Shown piece after piece: positions 18,183 through 27,612 of a stretch of 54,098 bases of DNA (positions within the stretch are counted from its first letter, which is position 1; the number at the start of each line of letters is the position of its first letter). The notes under the pieces are model-generated. The model was not told where the DNA came from, did no database searches, and worked only from the letters and a program-made list of their open reading frames with translations. This stretch comes from an uncultured bacterium (GTDB lineage Bacteria > Verrucomicrobiota > Lentisphaeria > Victivallales > UBA1829). The DNA lies in contig CASERY010000063.1 of NCBI GenBank assembly GCA_949290385.1, positions 1 through 54,098 on the forward strand. Direction: 5' to 3'. Both the position numbers and the translations under genes were made by a program.

Positions 18183-19193
18183 TTATTTACAGGAATCACA
18201 TGCCTCCTTGAGCACATGGATTTTTTTCATAAGATGGTCGAAGTCCTCCATAGTCAGAGACTGGAGACCGTCGCAGAGTGCATGCGGCGGATCGTTGTGC
18301 ACTTCAATAATCAGTCCGTCTGCACCCGCCGCTACAGCGGCCATGGACAGCGGTGCCACAAACCGGGCAATGCCGGCCGCATGGCTCGGATCTATGATAA
18401 TCGGCAGATGGGAAAGTGTTTTCAGCGCGGGAATTGCAGAGATATCCAGCGTATTTCGTGTGTAGGTCTCAAAGGTGCGGATTCCGCGCTCGCAGAGAAT
18501 GACCTGTTCATTGCCGGATGCCATGATGTATTCCGCACTCATGAGCAGTTCCTGGTATGTGTTGGCAAGACCCCGTTTCAGCAGAATGGGTTTACGGGTG
18601 CGACCCAGCTGCTTGAGCAGTTCAAAATTCTGCATGTTGCGGGCACCCACCTGGATGACATCCACTTCATCGAAAAGGTCCAGCTGGGAAAGGTCCATAA
18701 TTTCAGTAACGATGGGCAGACCTGTTTCTTTTTTTGCTTCCAGAAGCAGTTTGATTCCGTCGCCCCGGAGACCCTGGAAGGCATAGGGGGAGGTTCTGGG
18801 TTTGAAGGCACCGCCGCGGAGAAGAGTGGCTCCGGATTTTTTTACACTCCTGGCTACAGTGATAATCTGTTCTTCGGATTCCACGGAGCAGGGACCGGCG
18901 ATAACTGTCATGCTTCCACCGCCGATTACGGCGTTGCCCACATGAATGACGGTGTCCAGGGGGTGGAATTTGCGGTTCGCATTTTTGAAGGGTTCCTGAA
19001 CTCGCTTGACATCTTCAACGATTTCCATCTGCTTGATGAGGTCGATGTCAATTTTTGAGGTGTCGCCCACAAGACCGAGGATTGTCTGATGCAGTCCTTT
19101 GGAAGTGTGCAGGGAGATTCCCTGATTTTTCAACCATGTGGTCAGGTTGTTCAGTTGTTTTTCATCCGGATTTTCTTTGAGAATAACAATCAT
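18183..19193 (-). CDS. aroF: 3-deoxy-7-phosphoheptulonate synthase, class I-beta type
   Basis: The 336-residue enzyme condenses phosphoenolpyruvate and erythrose 4-phosphate, the committed shikimate step. Residues 1-65 form the ferredoxin-like regulatory domain of Thermotoga/Bacillus-type enzymes, which confers Tyr/Phe inhibition. The catalytic barrel includes VIAGPCSVESEEQ, RGGAFKPRTSPYAFQG, QVGARNMQNFELL, KRGLANT, and the metal ligand segment DPSHAAG. It is the first gene after the Phe/Tyr-rich attenuator and is followed by pheA. Its class differs from the aroG product upstream, so two unlike DAHP synthases sit in one cluster. The stop is TAA. Confidence 0.95.
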   Translation of the reverse strand: MIVILKENPDEKQLNNLTTWLKNQGISLHTSKGLHQTILGLVGDTSKIDIDLIKQMEIVEDVKRVQEPFKNANRKFHPLDTVIHVGNAVIGGGSMTVIAGPCSVESEEQIITVARSVKKSGATLLRGGAFKPRTSPYAFQGLRGDGIKLLLEAKKETGLPIVTEIMDLSQLDLFDEVDVIQVGARNMQNFELLKQLGRTRKPILLKRGLANTYQELLMSAEYIMASGNEQVILCERGIRTFETYTRNTLDISAIPALKTLSHLPIIIDPSHAAGIARFVAPLSMAAVAAGADGLIIEVHNDPPHALCDGLQSLTMEDFDHLMKKIHVLKEACDSCK

Positions 19194-19253
19194 TTTTTCT
19201 TCTGCCTTATATCATTTGTGTGTGCTAAAAATTTCTTCTGGGAAAACGAGGCA

Positions 19254-19296
19254 ATAAAAAAAGCCCCGCAAACGATTTTCTTCGCTGCGGAGCTTT
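19254..19296 (-). terminator. Attenuator terminator upstream of aroF
   Basis: On the reverse strand AGCTCCGCA (19285-19293 complement) pairs with TGCGGGGCTT (19261-19270 complement) and is followed by TTTTTTT. The left arm can alternatively pair with GCGGAGC inside the leader ORF (19368-19374 complement), forming an antiterminator. Confidence 0.8.
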
Positions 19297-19337
19297 GCAA
19301 TTGCCTGTTGTATAACTTGAATCAGTTCTGTTCTTTC

Positions 19338-19439
19338 TCAGAAAAGGGAAACAGCAGCAATCGCTCGGCTCCGCTTTGTAAAGTAAAAAGCAAAGTCGAA
19401 ATAAAAGTAAAAACGAAAGCTGAAACTGTTCAAATTCAT
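19338..19439 (-). CDS. Phe/Tyr-rich attenuation leader peptide of the aroF-pheA operon
   Basis: The 33-codon ORF runs from ATG (19437-19439) to TGA with an AAAGGA site 7 bases upstream. Its product has a striking alternating run, SFSFRFYFYFDFAFYF, giving 9 Phe and 3 Tyr among 33 residues. It lies directly downstream of a perfect promoter and upstream of a terminator before aroF. The AAGCGGAGC segment just after the Phe/Tyr run is complementary to the left arm of that terminator. A ribosome stalled for charged tRNA-Phe or tRNA-Tyr leaves this segment free to form the antiterminator. A ribosome that reads on covers it and lets the terminator form. This is the logic of pheL-type attenuation. Confidence 0.85.
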   Translation of the reverse strand: MNLNSFSFRFYFYFDFAFYFTKRSRAIAAVSLF

Positions 19440-19463
19440 TCTTGAATCCTTTGATTTGCGTTT

Positions 19464-19492
19464 AAGATAATCCGTGACAGGGAAAATGTCAA
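19464..19492 (-). promoter_or_regulatory. Promoter of attenuated aroF operon
   Basis: On the reverse strand, TTGACA (complement of 19487-19492), a 17-base spacer, and TATCTT (complement of 19464-19469) precede the leader ATG by 24 bases. It shows that aroF-pheA is transcribed independently of the trp-aroG genes upstream. Confidence 0.75.
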
Positions 19493-19547
19493 CTCATTTT
19501 TTGAGAAAAAAACAAAAAAAATTTTAAATTCTGTTGCGAATTCATCT

Positions 19548-20576
19548 TTAAATGCTCAGAAGAAGCTGTTCTGTCTCCTCCCAGGAAATGCAGCCGTCCG
19601 TAATGGAACAGTCATAGGCAGGCCTCAGTCCCGGAATCAGTTTCTGGTTGCCTTCCTTCAGATAGCTTTCCAGCATGATTCCGCACAGATTCAGACAGCC
19701 GTTTTTGCGTTGGCGCATGACTTCATGGAATACTGTACTCTGCTGCCGGTAATCCTTCCGGGAATTGCCATGGCTGCAGTCCACCACAAGATGCGTGTTC
19801 AAATGGTGCTGCTGGAGCGCAAGGACGGCGGCTTTCACTGCTTCTTCTGTATAGTTGACTCCGCTGGCACCTCCGCGGAGAACCAGATGGGCGGAAGGAT
19901 TGCCTTTGGTCCGGAAGATGCCCGTATGGCCGTTTTCGAGAACTCCAATGTAACTGTGGGAGGACTGGACTGTAATCATGGCATTGATGGCGCTTTCGAG
20001 ATCCCCTGAAGTGCTGTTTTTGAACCCGACAGCCATAGGCAGTCCACTGGCAAGCTGCCGGTGCACGGGGGATTCCACCGTGCGTGCGCCGATGCCTCCC
20101 CAGCAGATCATTTCGGAAAGGTAGGCGGATGTTACAGGATCCAGAATCTCAGCAGCTGCAGGAAGACCTGCCTGAAGAACTTCCAGAAGAATCTTTCTTG
20201 CGAGGTGGATTCCAGCCGGAATCTGACAGGAACCGTCCAGCATGGGATCATAGATGAGACCTTTCCAGCCGAGGGCTGTTCTGGGTTTTTCAAAGTAAAC
20301 ACGCATCAGGATATAGGCTTTATCCTGGATTTTATCCGCGAGTTTCTTGAGTCTGGAGGCATATTCCAGAGCGCCCTGTTCACTGTGGACCGAGCAGGGG
20401 CCGGCAATGACCAGAAGACGTTTGTCCCGTCCATGGATAATGTCCTTGACGGTTCTGCGCTGGAGCCTGATCTGTTCCTGAAGCTCCGGAGAGAGCGGAA
20501 GCTCCCTGCAGACTGTCCCGGGGGACGGAAGAAGCATTTCAGACTGAAGGTTGATTTTCTGATCATTCTGCAGCAT
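19548..20576 (-). CDS. aroG: 3-deoxy-7-phosphoheptulonate synthase, class I-alpha type
   Basis: The product (342 aa) is the E. coli AroF/G/H type of DAHP synthase. Landmarks are LLVIAGPCSVHSEQGALEYA, MRVYFEKPRTALGWKG, WGGIGARTVESPVHRQLASG, VGFKNSTSGD, LRGGASGVNY, and VVDCSHGNSRKDY, covering the substrate phosphate and metal sites. The ATG lies inside the end of trpA (14-base overlap), so it is the terminal gene of the trp operon and may be the Trp-regulated isozyme, in contrast to the Phe/Tyr-attenuated aroF. That regulatory division is inference. The stop is TAA. Confidence 0.95.
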   Translation of the reverse strand: MLQNDQKINLQSEMLLPSPGTVCRELPLSPELQEQIRLQRRTVKDIIHGRDKRLLVIAGPCSVHSEQGALEYASRLKKLADKIQDKAYILMRVYFEKPRTALGWKGLIYDPMLDGSCQIPAGIHLARKILLEVLQAGLPAAAEILDPVTSAYLSEMICWGGIGARTVESPVHRQLASGLPMAVGFKNSTSGDLESAINAMITVQSSHSYIGVLENGHTGIFRTKGNPSAHLVLRGGASGVNYTEEAVKAAVLALQQHHLNTHLVVDCSHGNSRKDYRQQSTVFHEVMRQRKNGCLNLCGIMLESYLKEGNQKLIPGLRPAYDCSITDGCISWEETEQLLLSI

Positions 20577-21345
20577 TCAGACTCTCCCGGATTTCTTTGA
20601 CAAAGGCTCCTTCACTGCCGTCGCCGCAACGTTTGACAAAGGCGGATCCTACGATCACGCCATCTGCAAAACTGCCCACATAATGAGCTGTTTTTCCGTC
20701 GGCAATGCCGAATCCCACTGCGATGGGGATGCTGGAGAGCTTCTTGAGGTCAGAGACTTGCTGTTTGAGTTCATGGGGAAGTTCATGGCGGGCACCGGTG
20801 ATGCCGCGGACAGAAACATAATACACAAAACCGTCTGCATTTTTCAGAATGCGTTTAGCCCGTTCTTCCGGAGTTGCCGGTGTGATCAGAGGAATCAGGC
20901 AGAGGCCGTTTTCCCGGCAGGGCGTGAGCATTTCAGGTTGTTCCTCCAGGGGAAGATCCACAGCAAGAATGCCGTCGATGCCTGCGTCGGAAGCATCCTT
21001 GCATACGCGTTGTTCGCCGTAAGCGTACAGAACATTCATGTAGCTGAAAAGGATAAGGCCGGTACGGGGGAACTTCTGGTGGATTTCTGCGGCCAGCTTT
21101 AAGATGTCGGCCAGGCAAGTGCCGTTCTAAATGGCTGTCTGGGAGGCTTTGCAGATGACGGGTCCGTCGGCCATGGGATCGGAAAATGGAACACCCAGTT
21201 CAATAATGTCTGCTCCGTTCTGAATGGCGGCTTCCACTGCTTTTCTGCTGTCTTCAAGGGTGGGATAGCCAAGACTGACAAAAAAGATGCAGGCGGCACG
21301 TTTTTCCTGTCTGCACTGTTGAAAAATTTCCTGAAGATGGTTCAT
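20563..21345 (-). CDS. trpA: Tryptophan synthase alpha chain with one in-frame UAG
   Basis: Translating a TAG at codon 73 (21127-21129) yields a full 260-residue TrpA, which cleaves indoleglycerol phosphate to indole. The first part contains the catalytic Glu region ([18 protein letters not shown]), then [14 protein letters not shown]. The second part contains the catalytic Asp region ([14 protein letters not shown]), VRGITGAR, and the phosphate-binding GFGIADGKT and VIVGSAFVK. Homologues have a variable polar residue (K, E, Q, A) at the TAG position, so Gln fits. The ATG overlaps the trpB TGA (ATGA). The stop is TGA, overlapping aroG. Confidence 0.93.
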
Positions 21346-22520
21346 GATCTGATTCCTTTTTTGTAATTTCTGATGCTGTCCATATCTTTGTCGCCGCGTC
21401 CGGAGAGATTGACAATAATCAGGTCTTCCGGTCCGTAATTCCGGGCATTTTTCATGGCCTGGGCAAGTGCATGGGAGCTTTCCAGTGCCGGAATAATGCC
21501 TTCCTGACGGGCCAGAATTTCAAAAGCGGCCACGGCTTCGTCATCACAGATGACGTCGTAATGCGCTCTGCCGGTATCGGCCAGCAGGGCATGTTCCGGT
21601 CCGACGCCCGGATAATCGAGTCCAGCTGAAATGGAATGCGTTTCCATGATCTGGCCATTGGGATCCTGCAGGAGATAGGTTTTGGCTCCGTGGAGGATGC
21701 CGGGTTTTCCGCCGTTGATGCTGGCTGCATGTTTGCCGGAGGCAATGCCGCACCCGCCGGCTTCTACACCGACCAGGCGCACGGACGGGTCATTTTCAAA
21801 ACCGGAAAAGATGCCGATGGCATTGCTGCCGCCTCCGACGCAGGCAATGACTTCCCGGGGAAGTTTACCGAACTGTTCCAGGCATTGGCGTCTGGCTTCC
21901 TTGCCGATGACAGACTGAAAATCCTTTACAATCATGGGATAGGGATAGGGTCCGGCCGCCGTGCCAATGAGGTAGAAGGTATCCCGGGAACAGGCTGTCC
22001 ATTCCCGGATGGCTTCATTCATGGCGTCTTTCAATGTGCAGGATCCTTCCTTGACGGAACGGACTTTTGCACCGAGAATTTCCATGCGTTCCACGTTGGG
22101 CGCCTGGCGCTCCACGTCCACGGATCCCATGAAAACTTCGCATTCGAGGCCCAGCAGGGCTGCCGCTGTAGCTGAGGCTACGCCGTGCTGGCCGGCTCCG
22201 GTTTCAGCAATAATGCGTTTTTTGCCCATGCGACGTGCCAGAAGGGCCTGTCCCAGAGCGTTGTTGATTTTATGGGCGCCAGTGTGGTTCAGGTCTTCGC
22301 GTTTGAGCAGAATCCTGGCGCCGGAGCAGTAACGGGTCAGACGTTTGGCTTCATAGAGGGGGCTTTCACGTCCGACGTAGTTTTTGAGGAGATCCTCAAA
22401 TTCAGCGAGAAAGGCCGGATCGTTTTTGGCTTCAGTGTAAGCGAGTTCAAGTTCCTGAAGAGCGGGCATGAGCGTTTCCGCAATATATTGTCCGCCGTAA
22501 ATACCGTAGTGTGTGTTCAT
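21342..22520 (-). CDS. trpB: Tryptophan synthase beta chain
   Basis: The 392-residue PLP enzyme joins indole and serine. The PLP lysine lies in THTGAHKIN-type context ([18 protein letters not shown]), followed by [11 protein letters not shown], the phosphate-binding glycine loop [12 protein letters not shown], and LEAG-type C-terminal PLP contacts with LSGRGDKD. This is a standard TrpB1 of full length that partners TrpA by channelling indole. The start overlaps the trpF stop and the stop overlaps trpA, so translation is coupled through the operon. No in-frame TAG. Confidence 0.97.
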   Translation of the reverse strand: MNTHYGIYGGQYIAETLMPALQELELAYTEAKNDPAFLAEFEDLLKNYVGRESPLYEAKRLTRYCSGARILLKREDLNHTGAHKINNALGQALLARRMGKKRIIAETGAGQHGVASATAAALLGLECEVFMGSVDVERQAPNVERMEILGAKVRSVKEGSCTLKDAMNEAIREWTACSRDTFYLIGTAAGPYPYPMIVKDFQSVIGKEARRQCLEQFGKLPREVIACVGGGSNAIGIFSGFENDPSVRLVGVEAGGCGIASGKHAASINGGKPGILHGAKTYLLQDPNGQIMETHSISAGLDYPGVGPEHALLADTGRAHYDVICDDEAVAAFEILARQEGIIPALESSHALAQAMKNARNYGPEDLIIVNLSGRGDKDMDSIRNYKKGIRS

Positions 22521-23137
22521 TGGATACTCCTGACTGTATGAATCATTTTCTTTATGACTGCAAGATTTTTGATGCCGGGTGAAATTTCTGTGCCGCTTCC
22601 AGCATCAATGCCGCAGATGCCGGGAACGCGGAGGGCTTCTTCCAGATTTTCCAGACGGATCCCTCCGGCAAGCATGACCGGTCTGATCTGCGCCAGGCGC
22701 CGGACTAGAGACCAGTTGCATGTCCTGCCGGAACCTCCGGATTCCGCATCGGCAAGAAAACGCTCGCAGCGGTACTGTTCTGCGAAGGCGAGGTCCTGCG
22801 GAACGCGCAGGGGAAGAGCCTTCCAGACACGCACCTTTTCTGCATACGAACAGAGCATGGAAGGATCCTCTCTGCCGTGAAACTGAATAACATCCGGATG
22901 AATGCGTTCGAGAATCTCCTCCAGAAGGTCCTGCGACGGATCCATGACAACACAGACCTTTCCGGTGCTTCCCGGAAGGTTTTCAAAGAGTTCACATGCC
23001 TTGTCCACAGAAACCGCCCTGGGGGATGAGGAAACCAGTATAACGCCTGCATAATCTGCGCCGTTTTCTGCAGCGGAAAGAATATCCTCCCGACGCGTGA
23101 ATCCGCAGATTTTCAACTCCAGATGTTTGTTCAGCAT
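22517..23137 (-). CDS. trpF: Phosphoribosylanthranilate isomerase
   Basis: The product is a 206-residue TIM barrel performing the Amadori rearrangement of phosphoribosylanthranilate. The catalytic Cys lies in [11 protein letters not shown] near the N-terminus. Later come [21 protein letters not shown], the phosphate site [14 protein letters not shown], and the catalytic Asp in GIDAGSGTE. The start overlaps the end of trpC by 7 bases and the TGA overlaps the trpB start. The length is typical. No TAG. Confidence 0.95.
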   Translation of the reverse strand: MLNKHLELKICGFTRREDILSAAENGADYAGVILVSSSPRAVSVDKACELFENLPGSTGKVCVVMDPSQDLLEEILERIHPDVIQFHGREDPSMLCSYAEKVRVWKALPLRVPQDLAFAEQYRCERFLADAESGGSGRTCNWSLVRRLAQIRPVMLAGGIRLENLEEALRVPGICGIDAGSGTEISPGIKNLAVIKKMIHTVRSIQ

Positions 23138-23907
23138 AGAGACCTCAGTGCTTTCCCGGGGGACCCGCTTTTCATGAGAGTTTCGCCGATCAGAAATCCT
23201 TTTGCTCCAGCTGCACGGAGACGGAGGATGTCTTCTTTAGTGACAATGGCGCTTTCAGCCACGGCAATTCTGTCTTTCGGAACGAGGCGGATCAGAGACT
23301 CGGAGAGATCCAGCGAGGTGTGGAAATCTCTGAGGTCCCTGGCGTTGACGCCAAGAAGATCCACGCTGGTCTCCAGCAGCACTTCCAGCTCTTTCTCGTG
23401 ATGGCTTTCTCCCAGAACCTCCAGCTGCAGAGAGTGAGCCAGTTCTGTCAGATCCCGTATCTGGGCAGGTTCCAGCATGGCGGCAATCAGAAGAATGGCC
23501 GATGCCCCGCCGACTTTTGCCTGATAAATCTGATACGGATCGAAGATGAAATCCTTGCGCAGAACAGGGATGGAAACGTGCCGGGCAATTTCCCTGAGAT
23601 AGTCGAATTTTCCCAGAAAAAACTGTTCTTCAGTGAGAACGGAAAGCGCGGCAGCCCCGTTTGCTTCGAGTTCTTCCGCATATGCCAGATACGGGAAGTT
23701 CTACTAGATGATCCCTCTGGATGGAGAGGCTTTCTTGAGTTCGGCAATGATTCCTGAGGAGTTTTCTTTCAGGAGGGCCTGTTTCAAGGAGGGTTTCTGC
23801 CGGATGCTTCTGCACTGTTCACGAAGTTCGGAAAGGGGTAGAAGATGTTTTTCCTGTTTCAGACGGATTTTTTTTGCATCCACAATTTTCTGAAGAATAT
23901 CAATCAT
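23131..23907 (-). CDS. trpC: Indole-3-glycerol phosphate synthase with tandem UAG UAG
   Basis: The frame is 258 codons long and contains two adjacent TAGs at 23701-23706 (codons 68-69). Before them is the substrate- and catalysis-bearing ELKKASPSRGII. After them come NFPYLAYAEELEANGAAALS, VLRKDFIFDPYQIYQAK, LLIAAML, the catalytic Glu region LEVLGESHHEKEL, GVNARDL, and AESAIVTKED. Without readthrough all catalytic residues after the SPSRG loop are lost, yet the downstream half is fully conserved. Homologues have R/Q/N then D/E/P/Q at these positions. The ATG (23905-23907) overlaps the trpD terminus, and the trpF start overlaps the TGA. Confidence 0.94.
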
Positions 23908-24916
23908 TTCTGCCTGCCTGAATTTGAAGCTGAAGTTTTTGCAGTGCTTTGCCGGAGTCAATGGATTCTTCTGCACGCTGCACACCTTCCTGCAGATCCT
24001 TGGCAACCCCGGCCACATAAATGGCCGCTGCTGCATTCAGCAGGCAGATGGCCCGGGCAGCGCCCCGGATTTCTCCGGAAAGAACCCCTTTGAGAATGAC
24101 GGCATTTTCCCGGGGAGTGCCGCCCTGGATTTCTTCCAGAGGATAGGATTCATGAATCAGCAGTTCCGGATAAATATCGTAGGTGGTGATGGTGCCGGAC
24201 CGGATTTCCGAGACCCGGGTCGGGCCGGAACAGGAGATTTCATCGAGCCCGTCATTGCCGTGGACGACCATGGCCCGTCTGGTGCCCAGGTCCATCAGGG
24301 CCCGGGCGTAGAGCCCGGTCAGTGATGCATCATAGACGCCGGCTACAATGTGACTTACTGCTGCCGGATTTGCCAGCGGTCCCAGAAGATTGAAGATCGT
24401 CTGAATGCCCAGTTCCCTGCGCATGGCAGCGACCTTGCCCATAATCGGATGAAGTTTCTGGGCAAACAGAAAGCCTATGCCGATGGTGTCGATACATTCT
24501 TCCACCTGTTCCGGAGGCATTTGTATGTTGACTCCACATTCAGCCAGAACATCCGCGGCTCCGCTTTTTCCGGAAACGGCTCGGTTCCCGTGCTTGGCCA
24601 CGGTGCATCCGGCTCCGGCGGCAATAAAGGCGGATGTGGTGGAGACATTGAAGGAAATCCCGCCATCTCCGCCTGTTCCGACAATGTCCACGGCATGGGG
24701 ATCCCGGCAGTGAATTTTTATGCCGTACCGACGGAGCATTCTGGCGCCGCCTACAAGTTCGGCGGCGGTTTCGCCCTTCATCTGGAGGGCTGCAAGGACA
24801 GCGCCTGCCTGAAAGCAGGAAATATCACTGCGGGTGAGAAGTCCGAGCAGCGTGCAGGTTTCATCGGCGGTGAGATCGTGCCCCTGAAGAAGGCGTGTCA
24901 GATAAGGTTTCAGCAT
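23900..24916 (-). CDS. trpD: Anthranilate phosphoribosyltransferase
   Basis: The 338-residue enzyme transfers phosphoribose from PRPP to anthranilate. The PRPP-binding GTGGDGGISFNVST lies near residue 81, followed by AKHGNRAVSGKSGAADVLAECG and the second metal motif region GLDEISCSGPT. In most homologues the HGN loop continues SVSS; here it is AVSG, a mild substitution. It is separate from TrpG, unlike the E. coli fusion. Its ATG overlaps the trpG TGA. No TAG. Confidence 0.96.
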   Translation of the reverse strand: MLKPYLTRLLQGHDLTADETCTLLGLLTRSDISCFQAGAVLAALQMKGETAAELVGGARMLRRYGIKIHCRDPHAVDIVGTGGDGGISFNVSTTSAFIAAGAGCTVAKHGNRAVSGKSGAADVLAECGVNIQMPPEQVEECIDTIGIGFLFAQKLHPIMGKVAAMRRELGIQTIFNLLGPLANPAAVSHIVAGVYDASLTGLYARALMDLGTRRAMVVHGNDGLDEISCSGPTRVSEIRSGTITTYDIYPELLIHESYPLEEIQGGTPRENAVILKGVLSGEIRGAARAICLLNAAAAIYVAGVAKDLQEGVQRAEESIDSGKALQKLQLQIQAGRND

Positions 24917-25512
24917 GGGAGGACTCCTTTGCGCTGGAATTCATCCATTTCTTCCAGGAAATTTGCAATCTGCTGGGCTCCGCTGGTGGTGAGAATGGAT
25001 TCCGGATGATATTGAATACCCTCAATCGGAAGGGTCTTGTGACGGATTCCCATGATTTCGCCGTCATCGGTTCTGGCGGAGATTTCCAGTTCTTCCGGAA
25101 GGGTGGATTCGTCCAGGACAAGGGAATGGTAGCGGACTGCCTGGAATGGATTGCGAATACCGCTGAAAATCCGCTTCCGGTCATGGGTGATTCTGGAAAG
25201 TTTACCATGGACAATCTGTCGGGCTGGAATCACTTTCATGCCAAATGCCTGACCGATTGCCTGATGACCGAGACAGACACCCAGCACAGGAATCCGGTCC
25301 CGGATTGCCGCTTTCAGAAGATCCGGCATGATTCCGGCGTTTTCAGGTCTTCCGGGGCCTGGAGAGAGAAGAATGCCGTCGGGATGAAGGGAGAGAACCT
25401 CATCGACGGAGATTTCGCGGTTGCGTTTTACAATCGTTTCAACCTCCAGAGAATAAAGAAGGTGAACAAGATTATAGGTGAATGAATCGTAATTGTCAAG
25501 TACAAAAATCAT
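24910..25512 (-). CDS. trpG: Anthranilate synthase component II (glutamine amidotransferase)
   Basis: The product (200 aa) supplies ammonia to TrpE. The class I amidotransferase triad is intact: nucleophile Cys in GVCLGHQAIGQAFG, and His and Glu in YHPESI. The N-terminus FVLDNYDSFTYNLVHLL and LSPGPGRPENAG are typical of TrpG/PabA. It follows trpE by 27 bases with an AAAGGC site. A dual role in folate synthesis (PabA) is possible because no other copy is visible. The stop TGA overlaps trpD. Confidence 0.95.
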   Translation of the reverse strand: MIFVLDNYDSFTYNLVHLLYSLEVETIVKRNREISVDEVLSLHPDGILLSPGPGRPENAGIMPDLLKAAIRDRIPVLGVCLGHQAIGQAFGMKVIPARQIVHGKLSRITHDRKRIFSGIRNPFQAVRYHSLVLDESTLPEELEISARTDDGEIMGIRHKTLPIEGIQYHPESILTTSGAQQIANFLEEMDEFQRKGVLPC

Positions 25513-25539
25513 GATGGAATGCCTTTCGTTTTTACTGTG

Positions 25540-27024
25540 TCAGAGATCCAGATTGTCTGCCGCGAGCCGGATAGCCTGGAACATGGCGGCGGCCTTGTTC
25601 AGTGTTTCTTCGTATTCTTTTTTCGGCACGGAGTCGTACACAATGCCGGCGCCCGCCTGAATGAAAAGGGTATCGTGACGGATTTCCACGGTCCGGATGG
25701 TGATCTACATATCCATGTTGCCGTCATAGCTGAAATAGCCGACTGCGCCGCCGTAGACGCCGCGGGCGCTTTTTTCCAGGTCATGAATGAGTTCCATGGC
25801 ACGGACCTTCGGGGCTCCGGAGAGGGTTCCAGCAGGCAGTGTGGTGCGCAGGAGGTCCAGGGCATCCTGATCCTTTTTGAGCTGGGCCTCTATTTCGCTG
25901 ACAAGATGCATGACGTGGGAATAACGTTCCACTTTCATAAAATCCTTTACCTGAACGCTTGCAGGCTCTGCTGTGCGGCCCAGATCATTGCGGCCCAGGT
26001 CTACGAGCATCAGATGTTCTGCGCGTTCCTTTTCATCATTGAGCAGTTCCTGTTCCAGAACGGCGTCCTGTTCGGGAGTTTTTCCACGTCTGCGGGTGCC
26101 GGCAATGGGGCGCAGAGAGGATATGCCGTCCGTCAGCTTGACCATGGTCTCGGGGGAGGAGCCGACCAGACATTCAGAACCAAGCTTCAGATAGAAGGTA
26201 TAGGGGGATGGATTGACTTGCCGGAGTGCACGGTAGATGGTCAGCGGCGAGGCGGGCAGTTTCGCTGAAAAACGCTGGGAAAGTACAATCTGGATAACGT
26301 CGCCTGCAATAATGTGCTGTTTGGCTTTTTCAACCATGGAACAGAACTCGTCGCAGGTAAGCTCCGCTTTCAGTTCACACGGATGCTTTTGCCCATGAGG
26401 GAGCATTTCTGTGGAAACAGGCCGGGAAATGCGCTGTTTGAGTTTTTCTATTTTCTGCTCTGCTTCCGCGTAGGCTTGTGCCGGGTTTTTGATCTGATCC
26501 CGGTGAACCATGACCATGACTTTCATGGTATGACGCAGGTTGTCAAATGCGATCATTTCATCGGTGAGCATGAAGCGGCAGACCGGATTTTCAGGATGGG
26601 TTTTCGGTTCCGGAAGTTCCTCAAAAAGATTGACGGTTTCATAGGAGAAGAATCCTGCTGCGCCTCCGGCAAGGGGAGGTACTCCGGGAACCTGGGCAAT
26701 TTTTCCTTTATGAATGAATTTCCGGAGTGCGTTTACCGGGTTTCCTTCAAATGGAAGTTCCTGCATGTGATCCGCTGTCGGCCCGAAAAAGGCTTTGCGG
26801 CCGCGCACTTCAAAAATGCCGTAGGGATTCACACCAAGAAAAGAATAACGTCCGATACGTTCTCCTCCTTCCACACTTTCCAGCAGAAAAACATTTTCAT
26901 CTTCCGAAAAACGCGTGAGAATGGAAACAGGTGTTTCCATATCGGCAAGCATTTCCGAGTAGACCGGGATCAGGTCAGCATTCCGGGCGAGTTTCTCAAA
27001 TTCCTTGAAATCTGGTTTCAACAT
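25540..27024 (-). CDS. trpE: Anthranilate synthase component I with one in-frame UAG
   Basis: The 494-residue enzyme converts chorismate to anthranilate. Landmarks are the N-terminal Trp feedback element ([18 protein letters not shown]), [71 protein letters not shown] and [19 protein letters not shown] then occurs at 25705-25707 (codon 440), followed by [11 protein letters not shown] and the conserved C-terminal [17 protein letters not shown], ending in TGA. The active-site IxIRT segment lies just after the TAG, so readthrough is required. It is the first gene of the trp-aroG operon. No convincing Trp-rich leader was found upstream. Confidence 0.95.
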
Positions 27025-27320
27025 GATAAAGAGTCTCCTGAGCGATAGTCAGGCTGTATCGTGTGACAGTGTTTTTTCCGATACAGCGTTTTTGTTATGA
27101 AACTGTAGCAATAAGCAACGGATAAACAGAAAAATAAACGGACTGAATCCGCTTGAAGCATATCCTTCCAGACATTCTGAATGAGCTGGGAGCGGATCTG
27201 CTTCAGTTTCCAATTTTTCCGCACCATCGGAAGGAATTGTTGTCTTGGATAATGTGGCAGTGCATGTTTAATGTATCCTTGCTGATCTGTGAACGTTTTT
27301 TTCTTTTTGATTCTGTGAAT

Positions 27321-27361
27321 AAAAAAAGCTGCATTCCTGCTCAATTCGGCCGGGATGCAGC
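27321..27361 (-). terminator. Terminator-like hairpin upstream of trpE
   Basis: Reverse-strand GCTGCAT and ATGCAGC arms, with inner CC/GG and GC/GC pairs, are followed by TTTTTTT. It could be a second terminator for the M16 gene or an attenuator for trpE, whose start is about 300 bases on. Confidence 0.7.
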
Positions 27362-27364
27362 AAT

Positions 27365-27406
27365 AAAAAAACGGACTGAAAAAAAGGGAAACTTTTTTCA
27401 ATCCGT
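27365..27406 (-). terminator. Terminator of M16 protease gene
   Basis: A long reverse-strand stem, ACGGATTGAAAAAAG paired (one mismatch) with CCTTTTTTTCAGTCCGT, is followed by T7. It lies about 210 bases after the M16 stop. Confidence 0.75.
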
Positions 27407-27612
27407 CAAAGCAATCTTTTTCACTATGTCCGCATTACGAAACATAAAGAAATTCCCCGGCCTTGACGATACTGCGCCAACGCCACCAGTAGAATTCCTG
27501 AATTATATTTGTGTATGCGTGAGTTTTCATAATGGCTATATATTACCATGGAAGTGGATATTTGTCAATGAAAAAATCAAAAAAATCAAAATTTTTCATG
27601 AAAGGCCATTTT

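Larger units (their letters stand above)
27025..27612. other. Intergenic region between M16 protease and trpE with two terminator hairpins
   Basis: Apart from the two terminators listed separately, the reverse strand carries a 9-bp stem GCTGTATCG/CGATACAGC about 60 bases before trpE and a 127-codon frame (27018-27401) without family features. One short frame near 27265 includes a single Trp codon, which is too weak to call a trp leader. No strong promoter was found. Confidence 0.4.

Noticed and set aside
27018-27401. Reverse 127-codon frame upstream of trpE and a possible trp leader peptide
   Set aside because: The frame overlaps two terminator hairpins and shows no domain. The only short candidate leader has a single Trp codon, without a convincing antiterminator arrangement.
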